From: DASXRA01 sp036506155
Lineage (GTDB): Bacteria > Actinomycetota > Actinomycetes > Mycobacteriales > Jatrophihabitantaceae
Assembly (NCBI GenBank): GCA_036506155.1
Contig: DASXSF010000108.1
Coordinates: forward strand, 124,001 to 188,000
Length of the DNA: 64,000 nt
Direction: 5' to 3'
The position numbers and the translations under genes are program-made. The notes under the pieces are model-generated. The model worked only from the letters and a program-made list of their open reading frames with translations. It was not told where the DNA came from and ran no database searches. Shown here one piece after another: positions 42,148 to 51,711 of this stretch; within the stretch, counting starts at the first letter, position 1, and each line of letters opens with the position of its first letter.

Positions 42148-43032
42148 ATGAGCGAGCAGGACTGGCTTGCGCAGCGGTTCGAGGAGCACCGGCGCCGACT
42201 GCGGGCGGTCGCCTACCGGATGCTGGGCTCGATGAGCGAGGCCGAGGACGCCGTGCAGGAGGCTTGGCTGCGACTCAGCGGCTCCGAACCGGGCGAGATC
42301 GAGAACCTGTCCGGATGGCTGACTACGGTCGTAGCTCGGGTGTCGCTGAACATGCTGCGCTCCCGTGCGGCGCGCCGCGAGCAGCCGCTGAGCCCGTACC
42401 TGCCCGACCCGATCATCGACCGCGTGGACGGCGTCGATCCGGAGCACGAAGCGCTACTCGCCGACTCGGTCGGGCTTGCGCTGCTCGTGGTGCTCGAGAC
42501 ACTGACGCCACCAGAGCGGCTCGCGTTCGTGCTGCACGACATGTTCGGCGTCCCGTTCGAGCAGATCGCCACCCTTCTCGACCGCTCTCCGGAGGCAGCA
42601 CGACAGTTGGCCAGCCGGGCCCGGCGGCGCGTCCGCGCCCAGCCGACCACTCCCGACGTCGATGTCAGCGCGCAACGCGAGGTCATCGACGCGTTCCTGA
42701 CCGCAGCGCGCACCGGCGACTTCGACGCACTCGTGGCGACACTCGACCCCGACGTCGTGCTGCGGGCCGACGGCGGTGCCGCACTTGCCGCCCTGTCGGC
42801 CGAGGTGCGCGGCGCGGTGAACGTTGCGCGACAAGCCACCTTGTGGTCCCAGGTCGAGCTCACCATGCACCCCGCACTGGTCAACGGCGCGGCTGGTGCC
42901 GTCGTGACCCGCAACGGTGCGGTCTTCGCGATCGCCTCGGTCATCGTCCGCAACGGAAGGATCGCCGAGATGGACTTCCTCGCCGACCCGGAACGTCTCG
43001 CCCGCCTCGACCTGACGATGATCGACTCTTAG
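42148..43032 (+). CDS. sigJ: ECF41-type sigma factor (SigJ-like) with SnoaL-like C-terminus
   Basis: A 294-residue sigma factor: region 2 (FEEHRRRLRAVAYRMLGSMSEAEDAVQEAWLRLS), linker YLPDPII (the ECF41 WLPEP motif in variant form), region 4 (LLVVLETLTPPERLAFVLHDMFGVPFEQIATLLDRSPEAARQLASRARRRV) and a SnoaL-like domain with RADGGAAL in place of DGGGK. These motifs in ECF41 proteins tune core polymerase activity instead of an anti-sigma factor. ATG preceded by GAGGGGAGGA. Divergent epimerase and symmetric promoters support autoregulation. Confidence 0.93.
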   Translation: MSEQDWLAQRFEEHRRRLRAVAYRMLGSMSEAEDAVQEAWLRLSGSEPGEIENLSGWLTTVVARVSLNMLRSRAARREQPLSPYLPDPIIDRVDGVDPEHEALLADSVGLALLVVLETLTPPERLAFVLHDMFGVPFEQIATLLDRSPEAARQLASRARRRVRAQPTTPDVDVSAQREVIDAFLTAARTGDFDALVATLDPDVVLRADGGAALAALSAEVRGAVNVARQATLWSQVELTMHPALVNGAAGAVVTRNGAVFAIASVIVRNGRIAEMDFLADPERLARLDLTMIDS

Positions 43033-43121
43033 CGGACCGAACCGCCTGTCGCGCGGCTTGACCGCAGATCGGTCACGTCGGGCTGGCGCAGGCCCGGCAT
43101 CTCTGGGAGGGTGGCGACGGC

Positions 43122-44009
43122 ATGGCCACGTACTCGCAGAGCCGGCTGGTCGACAGCGGGGACGGGCGCCGCCTGCGGGTACAGGCTGCCGGAGACGGTG
43201 ATCGGGTCATCCTGGCGCAGCTGGGCACGCCCAACGCCGGCGTGCTGTTCGGCCCCTGGGTGGACGACGCACTCAGGCGTGGCCTGCGCCTGGTCACGTA
43301 CGACCGCCCCGGCTACGGCGGGTCGTCTCCGCAGCCGGGACGGATCGTCGCCGACTGCGTGGAAGACGTCCGCGCGATCGCCTTCGCGCTGGGGTTCGCG
43401 CGCTGCGCTGTCTGGGGGTTCTCCGGAGGCGGTCCGCACGCGTTGGCATGTGCGGCGCTGGCCGGAGATCTTGTATCGGCAGTGGGGACGATCGGATCGC
43501 CCGCTCCTCCCGATGCGGCGGGCCTGGACTACTTCGCGGGCATGTCCGACGAAGCACGCCAGGACATCGAACTGCTTCGCACCGACCGTGCCGAGTGGGA
43601 GCGGATCAGCGCTGAACAGCGCGAGGCGGCACTCGCCATGACCGCTGCGGAGCTCGTTGAGAGCTGGTCGCATCGCAAGGCGCCCGCGGACCGCGCGGCT
43701 TTGCGCGGCGAGTTCGGCGCCTGGCTGCATCGCGCGGTCCAGGACGGTATGACCCCAGCCAAAGACGGCGTGCTCGACGACAACGTCGCGATCTTCCACG
43801 CTCGATGGGGCTTCGAGCTGGCGTCGATCTCGGTCCCGGTGAAGGTGTGGCACGGCGCCCAGGACCGCTTCGTGCCGTGGCAGCACGGCCGCTGGATCGT
43901 CGAGCAGATTCACGCGGCGGAGGCCGACCTGAACGATCGAGACGGGCATATGACCGTCGCGGCCGAACGCATCGGCGACGTTCATGCGTGGCTGGCCCGG
44001 TACGTCTAG
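43122..44009 (+). CDS. Alpha/beta hydrolase
   Basis: A 295-residue hydrolase: oxyanion region LAQLGTPNAGVLFG, GYGGSSP, nucleophile elbow WGFSGGGPHA (Ser), acid in WHGAQDRFVPW (Asp) and His in NDRDGHMTVA. ATG preceded by GGGAGGG. It follows the ECF41 gene after 89 nt on the same strand and may be part of its regulon; substrate unknown. Confidence 0.91.
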   Translation: MATYSQSRLVDSGDGRRLRVQAAGDGDRVILAQLGTPNAGVLFGPWVDDALRRGLRLVTYDRPGYGGSSPQPGRIVADCVEDVRAIAFALGFARCAVWGFSGGGPHALACAALAGDLVSAVGTIGSPAPPDAAGLDYFAGMSDEARQDIELLRTDRAEWERISAEQREAALAMTAAELVESWSHRKAPADRAALRGEFGAWLHRAVQDGMTPAKDGVLDDNVAIFHARWGFELASISVPVKVWHGAQDRFVPWQHGRWIVEQIHAAEADLNDRDGHMTVAAERIGDVHAWLARYV

Positions 44010-44059
44010 GAGCAGATGAATTCCGGTCTTGGCCCGGCGGGCCTCGGCAACCCGAGCCG

Positions 44060-45658
44060 CTAGAACCTGTTGCGGATACGCATCGACAGCGGCCGCCCGT
44101 CCGGGTCGTAGATCGTGCGGTAGAGCGGGCGCGCCCAGAGCATCGTGCGGCGCGGCAGCGGAGTGTCCGCGTACGGGCGCAGGCGCCCCGGAGGGCGTTC
44201 GCCGCGGCGCCCGGTGTCGTGCCATAACGAGAGGCGACGGGCGCTGTCGGCGAACTGCTCGAACGCAGACCCGGGGTCGACAAGGTCCGCATCGTCGCCG
44301 TCGTTGCGGTCGAGGTGCTCCCGCGCGAGCTCCAGGCGGAGTCCGCGTGCGAACGCGCGCGCGCCGACTCCGTATCCGTCGACTACACGCGGCTCCCGTT
44401 CATCGAGCGCCTCGTCAAGCACGGCACACGAGATCTCGGAGTCGTGTGTCCACGAGCGCCGGTTGACGTTGTCCGAGCCGATCGCGGCCCATACGTCGTC
44501 GATCACGCACACCTTCGCATGCACGTACACCGGCGTGCCGACACGATTCTCGGCGCCGTATATCGCGACCCGGTCGCCACCCGCGTCGCGCACCATCCGA
44601 AGCGCCTCCTGGCGGCCGACCAGATTCGGCGGCAGGGACCATCGCCCGTCCTGGTCGGGGTGATGCGGGACCACGACGATGAGCCGCAGTCGTGGGTTCG
44701 CAGCGAGCGCTTCGGCGAAGGAGCGAACCACAGGTGCAGCCCAGAAGTACTGATCCTCGAGATAGATCAGACTGCGCGCACGGGAGATCACCTTCTGATA
44801 AGCGCGTGCGATGCTGCGTTCGCCGCGCGCAGCGAACGGGTAGCCCAATAGGCGGGCCGGATACGTGCGCAGGACCTGCACGGTGGCCGTGCCGTGCCCG
44901 ACCGGGTCCGGGAGCTGCTCCGGCAGCGGATCGGGGGTGTCGTCCTCGCGGCGACCGAGGTCGATCAACCGGTTGATCGGGTTGCGGGTCAGCGCGGCAT
45001 CGTCTTCCCAGCGCTCCCGGAAGGACGCCTCAAGATCACCGACGGCAGGACCGCGCACCGCGAGCTGCGCGTCGTGCCAGGGCGGACGCTCGCCGTACAC
45101 GGCGGCCATGGGCTGGCGTTGCGGGTCACCCGCGTGCGCGGCATCGTCACGGCGGCCGTGGCAGAGGTCAATGCCGCCGACGAACGCGATGTCCGACTCC
45201 GGGCGCCCCGGGTGGCGGAGCACGACGAGCTTCTGGTGATGGGAGCCGCCCGGTCGTACGCGCATGTCCCGGAGGCATTCACCGCCCGCCGACTCGATGT
45301 GCTCACCGAGATGGCGGTTCTCCTCCTCGCTGAACCCGAACCGGTCCAGATGCGAGCGCCAGACGAGCCCCTTCACGATCACGCCGCGTTCAGCTGCCGA
45401 ACCCAGCACGCGCTCCACCTCCGTGCCCGGCCCGTCGAGACGCTCATCAGGATCGCCACGCCAGTCGGTGAACATCACAACCTCGCCGGCGCGCATGTCC
45501 TCGATGCGGCGCAGCAACTCCGCGAAGTACGCGGTGCCGTGAACCAGAGCACGAACATCGTTGCCCTCCGTCCACGCAAGACCCTGGTGGCGGCAGTCGA
45601 TCGCGGTGTGCGGATTGCCCCGCTCGTCCGGTGTCAGCAGCCAGTCCGTCGCACTCAC
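44060..45658 (-). CDS. Phospholipase D family protein
   Basis: A 532-residue PLD superfamily protein. HKD motif 1 is SHHQKLVVLRHP, where Asp of HxKxxxxD is replaced (R), with GGIDLCHGRRD after it; HKD motif 2 is canonical YVHAKVCVIDDVWAAIGSDNVNRRSW. No signal peptide. Function is likely phosphatidyl hydrolysis or transfer. The altered motif 1 may affect rate or specificity; several bacterial PLDs tolerate changes here. Confidence 0.9.
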   Translation of the reverse strand: MSATDWLLTPDERGNPHTAIDCRHQGLAWTEGNDVRALVHGTAYFAELLRRIEDMRAGEVVMFTDWRGDPDERLDGPGTEVERVLGSAAERGVIVKGLVWRSHLDRFGFSEEENRHLGEHIESAGGECLRDMRVRPGGSHHQKLVVLRHPGRPESDIAFVGGIDLCHGRRDDAAHAGDPQRQPMAAVYGERPPWHDAQLAVRGPAVGDLEASFRERWEDDAALTRNPINRLIDLGRREDDTPDPLPEQLPDPVGHGTATVQVLRTYPARLLGYPFAARGERSIARAYQKVISRARSLIYLEDQYFWAAPVVRSFAEALAANPRLRLIVVVPHHPDQDGRWSLPPNLVGRQEALRMVRDAGGDRVAIYGAENRVGTPVYVHAKVCVIDDVWAAIGSDNVNRRSWTHDSEISCAVLDEALDEREPRVVDGYGVGARAFARGLRLELAREHLDRNDGDDADLVDPGSAFEQFADSARRLSLWHDTGRRGERPPGRLRPYADTPLPRRTMLWARPLYRTIYDPDGRPLSMRIRNRF

Positions 45659-45694
45659 GCCAAGGGGTATACCCAGATCTCGTGCGCTACCTGC

Positions 45695-47236
45695 CTAAGC
45701 GTCCTCGTCGGGGACGCCGTGGGCTCGTAGGAGTTGTGCGACGTCGGTGCCGGGTGGGTGGTCATCATCGGCGGACAGAGTGATGCCGTCGATGGCCGCG
45801 CCGGCGGCTAGCAGCGTTTGCACGGTTGCGGCCCAATTGGCGCCGGGGTTGTGCGTCGGTCGATCGCTGCTGCCGATCTTGGCCCAGACCAGCGGTGTGG
45901 AATCCCACGTGGTGTCACGGGCTTCGAGATCGGCGTCGTGATCGAGCAGCAGCCTGACCACCGTGTCGCTTCCGTTGTAGGCCGCGGCATGCAGTGGCGT
46001 TCCTCCGTCGTCGCCGCCGCGGGCATTGATCGGGAAGCCGAGGTCGAGCATCAGGCGGACGGCTGCGGAATTCCCGATCTCCGCGGCGCGATATAGGGCT
46101 GCGTGGTCGTTGTCCGTGAGTTGATCCGACCGCACCCGGCCGGCGTCCAGCTGCCGCTGCACGGCCGGGCGATCGGCTTGGATGCAAGCGGCTAGGAAGA
46201 GGTCCACGTCGGTGGCGCTGGGCCGGGCGCCGTAGCGGCGCAGCAGGTGCACCACGTCGGACCGGCCGCGCCTGGCTGCCAGCTGGTCGGGCGAATAGCC
46301 GTCGGGGCCGGTGGCGTTCGGGTCCGCCCCGGCCGCTACCAGCAGTCGGATGAGCTCGATCGGACAGTCGGCTCCGACTGCCGCATACACCGCCGGAGCC
46401 TCGACACCATTCAGTTCTGCCGGCAGCGGCTTGTTCGGGTCCGTGCCGGATTCGATCAGCAGCCGAACGCCCTCGGTGTCCCCGGTGCTGATCGGAGCGG
46501 CGAGCGCCGTCGTCTCGGCGACGTTCGCTGCACGCTCCAGCAGCAGGCGCAGGCTCTCGTGGTCGTCCTCACCGAAGCAGGCCAGATACAGGTCGTGGTC
46601 GTCGGGCACCGCTCCACGCTCGAGCAGCAGCCGCACGATCGGTGGGTTTGCGACACCTGCCACCGCGCAGCGCAGTGGCGTCCAGCCACGATCGCCTACA
46701 ACGGCAGTCGCATCGGCACCGGCATCCAGCAGGTGAGCTGCCACGGCCGTCAGCCCGTCGGCCCGCGCCGGGTCGAGGCGATGCCACCGCGATCCGCATA
46801 CAGCGTGCAGCGGCGTCCATCCGGACGCCGGGTCGGGCCGGGTCGCCGCCGCCGGATCCCGGGCGAGGACCGCCCGCACCCGGGCTTCATCGCCGAGCAC
46901 CACGGCCGGCGCCAGTCCGGCTGCGGCGATCTCGGGTCGCGCCGCGAGCATCCGCGCAGCCCTGCCTGTCCAGTCGCGGATGCTGGCCTCGCAGAACGCC
47001 CGCACCAGCTCAGGCATGCCGGCGGTCCGCGCCGCTACCTCGTCCTTGAGCCGTGCCCAGCTGGCGAAGCCGTACTCACGGGCGATAACCAGCCGCGCCG
47101 CGCTCAGCGTCAACCGGTCCGACACCGCGAGGATCCGATCGGCGGCGTCGACATCTTCGGAGCGGGCCGCGCGAAGCAGATCCTTCGCCTGCCGGCGCAG
47201 CTGGTCGAGGTCGGGTCGAGCAGGAAGACTAGACAT
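45695..47236 (-). CDS. Ankyrin-repeat protein
   Basis: A 513-residue protein with an N-terminal helical region (LDQLRRQAKDLLRAARSEDVDAADRILAVSDRLTLSAARLVIAREYGFASWARLKDEV) often placed before ankyrin repeats in actinobacteria, followed by about eight ankyrin-like repeats (SGWTPLHAVCGSRWHRLDPARADGLTAVAAHLLDAGADATAV; GGTPLHAAAYNGSDTVVRLLLDHDADLEARD; VQTLLAAGAAIDG). No catalytic domain or secretion signal. Probably mediates protein-protein binding. Confidence 0.9.
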   Translation of the reverse strand: MSSLPARPDLDQLRRQAKDLLRAARSEDVDAADRILAVSDRLTLSAARLVIAREYGFASWARLKDEVAARTAGMPELVRAFCEASIRDWTGRAARMLAARPEIAAAGLAPAVVLGDEARVRAVLARDPAAATRPDPASGWTPLHAVCGSRWHRLDPARADGLTAVAAHLLDAGADATAVVGDRGWTPLRCAVAGVANPPIVRLLLERGAVPDDHDLYLACFGEDDHESLRLLLERAANVAETTALAAPISTGDTEGVRLLIESGTDPNKPLPAELNGVEAPAVYAAVGADCPIELIRLLVAAGADPNATGPDGYSPDQLAARRGRSDVVHLLRRYGARPSATDVDLFLAACIQADRPAVQRQLDAGRVRSDQLTDNDHAALYRAAEIGNSAAVRLMLDLGFPINARGGDDGGTPLHAAAYNGSDTVVRLLLDHDADLEARDTTWDSTPLVWAKIGSSDRPTHNPGANWAATVQTLLAAGAAIDGITLSADDDHPPGTDVAQLLRAHGVPDEDA

Positions 47237-47519
47237 GACGTCTCCTTCACCGGCCCGTGGTCCGCGTAACGAGGCCGAAGGAGATCGCCGTCGTCAACTG
47301 CCTGAAATTCGAGGTGGACTCAGTCCTGTCCGCGGACCCGGAGGCGCCCTCACACGCCCAAGGCGGAGCCTACCGGCAGCGAGTCGGACACACGCCACGC
47401 TGAGGCGTTCAATGCCGGTTGCAGTACGGCAGGGCGGGTATACCCAATGCCGTGTGGGAGTACCCGAGGAGCGGCGCGTCGCCTGAAGCGGCCTGTCCTG
47501 GTCGCGAAGCTGCCGTCCG

Positions 47520-48728
47520 ATGACAGGCGGTCACGTAGGCCCGGGCGCTGATCCCGCGCCGCCGTCAGCACCTCCGCAGCCGACGACCCCGATCCTGTCC
47601 GACAGCCGTCGCAACGCTACCGAAGCGGTCACCTGGCCCGTCCGGGTGGCCACGGCCTGGACTTGGCGGTTGCTGGTCCTTGCTGCGGCGGGCTACGTCG
47701 TATTCCGGGTGTCGACACGCGTCGAGTGGGTGCTGCTAGCCGTCATCATCGCGCTTTTCCTGACCGCCGTGCTGCAGCCGCTGCAGCGTCTGTACCAGCG
47801 CTTGTTCCCGCGCCCGAAGTCCTTGTCGCCGCTGCTCGCACTGCTCTCCGGTGTCGTTGTGCTCGGCGGGATCGCCTACTTCGTGGTATGGCAGATCACC
47901 ACGCACGCCACGCAGTTGGGCAACCAGCTGTCCAATTTGGTGACGCGGACCAAGCACTGGCTGCAGACCGGGCCGGTGCACATGAACACCGCGGACCTCA
48001 ACAAGCTGACGACCAGGCTCACCGACGCGATCACCGGACATCCGGGCCAACTGATCAGCGGTGCGATCACCACGGTGCGCACCGTCGCCGAAGGTATCGC
48101 CGCCCTGCTGCTGATCCTCCTCATAACCTTCTATCTGCTACGCGACGGTCCGATTGTGTGGCAGTGGGTCGTACGGTTGTTCCCCCGCTCTGCGCACGCC
48201 CGGGTTGACAATGCGGGCCGAGCCGGGTGGGGCGCGTTCGGCGGTTACATGCGCGGACAGCTGCTGATCGCACTGATCCACGGGGTCTCGATCACGATCG
48301 TGTTGCTCGTGATGCGCGTGTCGCTCGCCGCTCCGCTGGGCGTGCTGATCTTCCTCGGCTCCTTCATTCCACTGGTCGGTCTCACCATCACCGGCGCGAT
48401 TGCAGTGGGCTTCGCATTGCTGGAACACGGCTGGGTCACTGCACTGGTGGTAACCGTGGCGATCGTGGTGCTTGTGCAAATAGAGGGCCACCTGCTGCAA
48501 CCATTCATCCAGAGCCGCACCGTGCACCTCCATCCCCTAGCCGTAGTTCTCGCGGTCGTCACCGGAACCACGCTGGGAGGCATCCCCGGAGCGTTGATCG
48601 CGGTGCCGCTCGTGTCATTCGTGAACACCAGCGTGCGAGCGCTGCGAGCCGGCCCCGAGGAATCAGCTCCGCGCGACCGGTCGCCCGTCGACGACACCTC
48701 TGTCGCAGAGGACGACACGCCGCGATGA
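47520..48728 (+). CDS. AI-2E family transporter (PerM/UPF0118)
   Basis: A 402-residue polytopic protein: N-terminal disordered Pro/Thr stretch, helices at WRLLVLAAAGYVVF, WVLLAVIIALFLTAVLQPL, LLALLSGVVVLGGIAYFVV, a long soluble segment (TTHATQLGNQLSNLVTRTKHWLQTGPVHMNT), and ALLLILLITFYLLRDGP through LLQPFIQSRTVHLHPLAVVLAV. This is the AI-2E/PerM layout. The 283 nt before it (47237-47519) hold nothing recognisable. ATG start is used; an alternative downstream start is possible. Confidence 0.9.
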   Translation: MTGGHVGPGADPAPPSAPPQPTTPILSDSRRNATEAVTWPVRVATAWTWRLLVLAAAGYVVFRVSTRVEWVLLAVIIALFLTAVLQPLQRLYQRLFPRPKSLSPLLALLSGVVVLGGIAYFVVWQITTHATQLGNQLSNLVTRTKHWLQTGPVHMNTADLNKLTTRLTDAITGHPGQLISGAITTVRTVAEGIAALLLILLITFYLLRDGPIVWQWVVRLFPRSAHARVDNAGRAGWGAFGGYMRGQLLIALIHGVSITIVLLVMRVSLAAPLGVLIFLGSFIPLVGLTITGAIAVGFALLEHGWVTALVVTVAIVVLVQIEGHLLQPFIQSRTVHLHPLAVVLAVVTGTTLGGIPGALIAVPLVSFVNTSVRALRAGPEESAPRDRSPVDDTSVAEDDTPR

Positions 48729-48738
48729 CGCGCGGCGA

Positions 48739-48981
48739 TCACGCCAGCGGGTAAGCCTGCAGTTCATAGATCGAGTAGCCGTACTGCGTGGCGCGGCTCA
48801 TCCCATGCATCCGCAGGTACTGTGCGCCGGACACGTCCACCCACTCGGTCTCGGTGCCACCGAGGCTGCCCGTCACGGCCCGGGCAGTGCTCCAGGTCGT
48901 GCCGTGGGTCGATGTCTCGAGCCGGTAGCTCGCGGCGTGCGCGGCCTCCCAGGAGATGACGATCTTGCCAAGGTTCCGGCC
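48739..48981 (-). pseudogene. C-terminal remnant of a discoidin (F5/8 type C)-domain protein
   Basis: An 80-codon minus-strand open stretch reading GRNLGKIVISWEAAHAASYRLETSTHGTTWSTARAV... GQYLRMHGMSRATQYGYSIYELQAYPLA-stop, which is the terminal half of an F5/8 type C carbohydrate-binding domain (LGKIVISWE..YRLETS..TW; LRMHGMSRATQYGYSIYELQ). A TAA at 48982-48984 lies directly in front, there is no start codon or ribosome site, and the N-terminal half is missing. It sits in a 459-nt stretch (48729-49187) with no intact gene, next to the GH3 gene. Confidence 0.72.
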
Positions 48982-49187
48982 TTACGCACGCACCAGACAT
49001 CCGATGTGCCAACCGCTTGCCGCAGTCGTTGCCGCCAGATCGCGTACGTCGTCCACTGACGAGGGGTCGGTCCGTAAAGAGTGTGATTTTGCTGCCGGGA
49101 AGAAGCTGGTTCGATACGATACTGGGGGCGCCTCTGTACGGCAGCTGAGTCCTTGATTCATCAGATGCCTAGTGCTTGTGTGGCAGC

Positions 49188-51698
49188 ATGCCCCGGTTTC
49201 TCGCATGTGTCGTGTCGGCCGTGCTCGTCGCCTCGGCGCTCTCGCCAACCGCCGCACGCGCGGACACCTCGAGCGGCTGCGGCCCGTGGATGGATCCGAG
49301 CCTGCCACCGGACCAGCGCGCGGACCTCGTCCTGGCGCAGATGACCCTGGATGAGAAGGTCGCGATGACACACGCCATCTCCGACAGCACGCACTCCCGC
49401 GAAGTGCCCGGCAACGAACGACTGTGCATCCCGCCCTTGCTGCTGAACAACGGCCCGGCCGGTGTCGGGTCCGGCGGCGTGGTTCAGCCGAACACGACGG
49501 CGCTGCCGGCGCCGCTCGGCCTCGCGGCGTCGTTCGACCCGACGGTCGCGCGCGCGTACGGGGCGGTTGAAGGACGCGAGACGCGCGACGTGGGCCGCAA
49601 CGACATGGAAGGCCCGAACGTCAACATCGCCCGCACCCCGCTCAACGGGCGCACGTTCGAGGCGTACGGCGAGGATCCGTACCTCGGCGGGCAGATCGCG
49701 GCCGGCAACATCCAGGGGATCCAGTCGCAAGGTGTCATCGGCACGGTCAAGCACTACATCGCGAACAATCAGGAGACCAACCGGGACAGCATCAACGAGA
49801 TCATCGACGACCGCACGATCCACGAGATCTATCTGCCGGCGTTCAACGCGGCCGTGACGCAGGGCCACGCCGGTTCGGTGATGTGCGCGAAGAACGTCGT
49901 GAACGGGGTGCACGCCTGCCAGAACGAGCCGTTGCAGCAAGGCGTCCTGAAAGACGATTGGGGATTCGACGGCTTCGTCGTGTCAGACTTCTCTTCCTGC
50001 CACGACACGGTGGGGTGCGCGACCGGTGGCATGGACCTCGAGCTACCGTCGGCCACGTACTACGGCGACGCACTCAAGGCGGCCGTGCTCGCCGGTACGG
50101 TCAGCGAGGCCCAGCTCGACGACCACGTGCACCGCATCCTCGCGACGATGTTCCGGCTCGGGTTGTTCGACCGTCCACAAGGGACAGTCACGCCGATCGA
50201 TGCGGCACGCGACGGTGCGGTCGCCGAGTCCGCCGCCGAGGCGGGCACCGTGCTGCTCAAGAACGCGGGCAACGTGCTGCCGCTGAACAGCGACCGTTCG
50301 GTGGCGCTGATCGGGCCGAGTGCCGCCACGCCGATGACCGGCGGCGGCGGCAGCGCGGGCGTCGCGCCGCTTTCTTCGGTGAGCCCGGTCGACGCGATCA
50401 GCCGTCGCGGCGTCACGCTCAACTACGCGCAGGGCATGGGGCCTGTCGACCTCGGCCCGCAGCCGGCCTTGCCTACCTATACGGTGACCGCCGACAACGG
50501 CAGCCTGGGCTGGACGGCGCGCTACTACGCCAACACGACGTGGTCGGGCGACCCGACGCTGACTCGCACCGAGGCGAACGTCGAGATGGATCCGAGCGGC
50601 GGCACCCCGGCGGCGGGCCTGCCCCCGAACGGCTGGTCGATCCGGTGGACCGCCACGGTCACCGCCCCGGTCACCGGCGACTACACGTTCAACCTCACCA
50701 ACCACGCCCGGGCCGGTCTGTATCTGGACGGCACTCGGGTGATCAACAACGGCGGCGGCTTCCCCGGCGTCACGCGGTCGGCGACGGTGCACCTCGACGG
50801 AGGTACCCAGCACGCCATTCGCGTCGACTGGGCCAAGCCGGACGGCCAGGCGATGATCGAACTGGCCTGGACGCCACCCGCCGACACCCCGAACGTGGGC
50901 ATCGAGCAGGCGGTGGCCGCCGCGAAGAAGTCCGACGTGGCCGTCGTCTTCGCCAGCAACAAGGACACCGAGGCCATCGACCGCACCGACCTGGGCCTGC
51001 CCGGCTACCAGGACGCACTCATCGAGGCGGTCGCCGCGGCCAACCCGCACACCGTCGTGGTGCTCGACACCGGCGGACCCGTGACGATGCCGTGGCTGGA
51101 TGACGTGGCCGGCGTGCTCGAGGCGTGGTATCCCGGCGAAGAGGACGGCAACGCCGCGGCGGCCGTGCTGTACGGCGACGTCGACCCTGGCGGCCGGCTG
51201 CCCATCACGTTCCCTAAGAGCCTCGCGGACACCCCGGCCGACACGCCCGCCCAGTATCCGGGTGTCAACGGCGTGGCCACATACTCCGAGGGACTCGACG
51301 TCGGGTACCGACACTACGACGCGGACGGCATCGAGCCGCTGTTCCCCTTCGGCTACGGCCTCTCCTACACGACGTTCCGCCTCGACGACCTGTCCGTACA
51401 CGGGCCCACCGTCGGCGTCGATGTGACGAATACCGGGCAGCGCACCGGCACCCAAGTGGTGCAGGTGTACGTCGGCGGGGCGGACGGCGTTAACCCGCCG
51501 CGGCGGCTGGAAGGCTTCGCCAAGGTTTCGCTGCGACCCGGGGAGCAGCGACACGTGGTCGTGCATCTTGACGCCCAGGCGTTCGCGCATTGGGACACGA
51601 CGACCCAGTCCTGGCTCACGCCTCCCGGCAACTACACCGTGTACGCCGGTACGTCCTCGCGCGACCTGCCGTTGTCCGCGCAGGTGTCGGTGAGATGA
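49188..51698 (+). CDS. Secreted GH3-family glycosidase with PA14 insert
   Basis: An 836-residue glycoside hydrolase. Signal peptide MPRFLACVVSAVLVASALSPTAARA (cleavage after about 25), GH3 N-domain with KHYIANNQ (Lys-His about 188-189) and GFDGFVVSDFSS (nucleophile Asp about 267), GH3 C-domain (GTVLLKNAGNVLPLN; PSTTGG-type regions), an inserted PA14 domain (about 427-565, WTARYYANTTWSGDPT..YTFNLTNHARAGLYLDGTRVI) and a C-terminal fibronectin III-like domain. Likely beta-glucosidase or beta-xylosidase outside the cell. ATG 49188 begins at the signal peptide; TTG at 49176 is in frame. Upstream of the sugar operon but on the opposite strand. Confidence 0.93.
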   Translation: MPRFLACVVSAVLVASALSPTAARADTSSGCGPWMDPSLPPDQRADLVLAQMTLDEKVAMTHAISDSTHSREVPGNERLCIPPLLLNNGPAGVGSGGVVQPNTTALPAPLGLAASFDPTVARAYGAVEGRETRDVGRNDMEGPNVNIARTPLNGRTFEAYGEDPYLGGQIAAGNIQGIQSQGVIGTVKHYIANNQETNRDSINEIIDDRTIHEIYLPAFNAAVTQGHAGSVMCAKNVVNGVHACQNEPLQQGVLKDDWGFDGFVVSDFSSCHDTVGCATGGMDLELPSATYYGDALKAAVLAGTVSEAQLDDHVHRILATMFRLGLFDRPQGTVTPIDAARDGAVAESAAEAGTVLLKNAGNVLPLNSDRSVALIGPSAATPMTGGGGSAGVAPLSSVSPVDAISRRGVTLNYAQGMGPVDLGPQPALPTYTVTADNGSLGWTARYYANTTWSGDPTLTRTEANVEMDPSGGTPAAGLPPNGWSIRWTATVTAPVTGDYTFNLTNHARAGLYLDGTRVINNGGGFPGVTRSATVHLDGGTQHAIRVDWAKPDGQAMIELAWTPPADTPNVGIEQAVAAAKKSDVAVVFASNKDTEAIDRTDLGLPGYQDALIEAVAAANPHTVVVLDTGGPVTMPWLDDVAGVLEAWYPGEEDGNAAAAVLYGDVDPGGRLPITFPKSLADTPADTPAQYPGVNGVATYSEGLDVGYRHYDADGIEPLFPFGYGLSYTTFRLDDLSVHGPTVGVDVTNTGQRTGTQVVQVYVGGADGVNPPRRLEGFAKVSLRPGEQRHVVVHLDAQAFAHWDTTTQSWLTPPGNYTVYAGTSSRDLPLSAQVSVR

Positions 51699-51711
51699 GC
51701 GGCGCTCTGCG

